From positions 1-5,670 of the forward strand of contig JBLHKS010000331.1 of assembly GCA_047620505.1 (NCBI GenBank): a stretch of 5,670 bases of DNA, in the 5' to 3' direction. Origin of the DNA: JBLHKS01 sp047620505. GTDB lineage: Bacteria > Verrucomicrobiota > Verrucomicrobiia > Verrucomicrobiales > DEV007. Position 1 is the stretch's first letter, and each line of letters begins with the position of its first letter. Position numbers and translations under genes: made by a program. The notes beneath the pieces are model-generated. The model was not told the origin of the DNA. It saw only the letters and a list, made by a program, of their open reading frames with translations, and did no database searches. This document shows, one piece after another, positions 4,627-5,670 of this stretch.

Positions 4627-4640
4627 CCAGCAGCTGCTGG
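4627..4640. promoter_or_regulatory. Perfect 14-bp palindrome upstream of the sulfatase
   Basis: CCAGCAGCTGCTGG is a perfect palindrome whose end lies 48 bases before the sulfatase ATG, a position suited to an operator. A near copy (CCAGCAGCTGTTGG, 13 of 14) is at 3061-3074. Short CAGCTG-centred palindromes arise easily by chance in GC-rich DNA, so the role is speculative. No convincing -35/-10 pair was found in 4546-4688. Confidence 0.25.
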
Positions 4641-4688
4641 GCGACAAGTTCCTGAACTTCGGTATCATTTCGCCCTTCAACTATCATC

Positions 4689-5670
4689 ATGAATCGATTT
4701 TTCATTGCCCTGCTGGGTTTGCTCATCCTGTCGCCAGTCATCCACGCGGCTAAGCCCAACTACATCGTGATTTTCTGCGATGATCTCGGTTATGGCGATC
4801 TCGGTTGCTACGGCTCCACGAAAAATCGCACACCGCGGATCGATCAGCTGGCGAAGGAAGGGATGCGCTTCACGGATTTCTATTCGTCCAGCCCGGTTTG
4901 CACGCCGTCACGCGCGAGCTTGATGACCGGCTGTTATGCACGGCGAGTTGGGATGCACGAGGACGCGACTGGCCATTGGGTGCTGATTCCGAGGAGTCGC
5001 CGCGGGATCAATCCTGACGAAACCACGCTGCCCGAGATGCTGAAGGCCGCTGGCTACGCGACCACTTGTATTGGGAAGTGGCATCTCGGCGATCAGCCGG
5101 AGCATCTGCCGACGGCGCACGGCTTTGACGAGTATTTCGGGATTCCTTACTCGAACGATATGCAAAGCGCCGGTCGTGGTGATCCTCCCCTGCCCCTTGT
5201 GAAAGGAAAAGCGGTGATCGAAGCGCCCGCCGATCAGGCCACGCTGACTCAACGTTATACCCGCGAGGCGATCGATTTTCTGGAGCGCAACGCCGACAAA
5301 CCTTTCTTTCTATATCTGCCGCACACGTTTCCGCATTTGCCGCTTTTCGCTTCGCCGGATTTTCATGGGAAGAGCGCGAACGGCCGCTACGGCGATTCGG
5401 TGGAGGAGATCGATTGGTCGACTGGCCAGATTCTCGACGCGCTCGACCGTTTGAAATTGAAAGATAATACGCTGGTGATTTTCACTTCGGACAACGGCTC
5501 TAACGGGCGCAACGGCGGCTCAAATGCGCCGCTTTCCGGTGCCAAGGGGTCAACGATGGAAGGCGGGATGCGGGTTCCGATGATTGCACCCCTGCCAGGT
5601 AAAATTCCAGCCGAAAGCGTCTGTAGCGAACTCGCTTCAACGATGGATTTCCTACCCACTTTCTGTGGCC
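4689..5670 (+). CDS. Secreted arylsulfatase-type sulfatase (3' end outside window)
   Basis: The frame is open for 327 codons from ATG 4689 to the window edge. It starts with a signal peptide (MNR, hydrophobic FFIALLGLLILSPVI, then HAA at residues 19-21). It then has NYIVIFCDDLGYGDLGCYG, with D31 and D32 as the expected calcium ligands. SSPVCTPSRASLMTG follows, with C71 in the C-x-P-S-R motif that a formylglycine-generating enzyme converts to the catalytic aldehyde. GKWHLG (K130, H132) and the later TSDNG (D268, N269) supply further active-site and metal residues. This is a complete sulfatase-family catalytic core so far; about 130-200 C-terminal residues would lie beyond the edge. It hydrolyses sulfate esters, probably of a polysaccharide or glycan, in the periplasm or outside the cell. 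The exact S1 subfamily cannot be set here. There is no evident Shine-Dalgarno before the ATG; the signal peptide supports this start. Confidence 0.95.
   Translation, partial: MNRFFIALLGLLILSPVIHAAKPNYIVIFCDDLGYGDLGCYGSTKNRTPRIDQLAKEGMRFTDFYSSSPVCTPSRASLMTGCYARRVGMHEDATGHWVLIPRSRRGINPDETTLPEMLKAAGYATTCIGKWHLGDQPEHLPTAHGFDEYFGIPYSNDMQSAGRGDPPLPLVKGKAVIEAPADQATLTQRYTREAIDFLERNADKPFFLYLPHTFPHLPLFASPDFHGKSANGRYGDSVEEIDWSTGQILDALDRLKLKDNTLVIFTSDNGSNGRNGGSNAPLSGAKGSTMEGGMRVPMIAPLPGKIPAESVCSELASTMDFLPTFCG

Noticed and set aside
5387..5659. 90-codon minus-strand frame
   Set aside because: It is antisense to the conserved sulfatase core.

Overview
The window looks like an accessory stretch of a chromosome from the Planctomycetes/Verrucomicrobia group, more likely Verrucomicrobia. 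This rests on a secreted sulfatase with the CTPSR formylglycine motif, a secreted parallel beta-helix protein, the lack of Shine-Dalgarno sequences before most starts, and many small palindromic repeats. The taxonomic call is inference.

Positions 1-960 hold the 3' part of a class I SAM-dependent methyltransferase gene, a compact hicB-hicA toxin-antitoxin pair, and a second, headless copy of the same methyltransferase 3' end. The two copies are 157 of 168 bases identical, so the toxin-antitoxin cassette is bracketed by direct repeats. Positions about 1022-1768 are a 5'-truncated IS4-family (IS50/Tn5-type) insertion sequence. It keeps the C-terminal YREK part of the transposase and a good right terminal inverted repeat. 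A tRNA T-arm-like sequence directly abuts that end.

Positions 1806-2687 (minus strand) encode an exported right-handed beta-helix protein with a plausible promoter at 2739-2766. The long gap 2688-3560 has no confident gene. It holds possible gene remnants, six tandem 41-bp units whose junctions form the palindrome CGTAACGTTACG, and a 24-bp-arm inverted repeat.

Positions 3561-4445 encode an unrecognised protein with a helical body and a Gly-rich then Ser-rich tail. Downstream are two tandem hairpins with covarying base pairs (4492-4544), a perfect 14-bp palindrome (4627-4640), and a sulfatase gene starting at 4689 that runs off the window.

No single pathway links these genes. The left third reads as a site of repeated insertion and recombination, the middle as repeat-rich intergenic DNA, and the right as export-related genes. 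The least explained parts are the methyltransferase-tail-flanked hicBA cassette, the 41-bp array, the covarying hairpin pair and the Ser-tailed protein.
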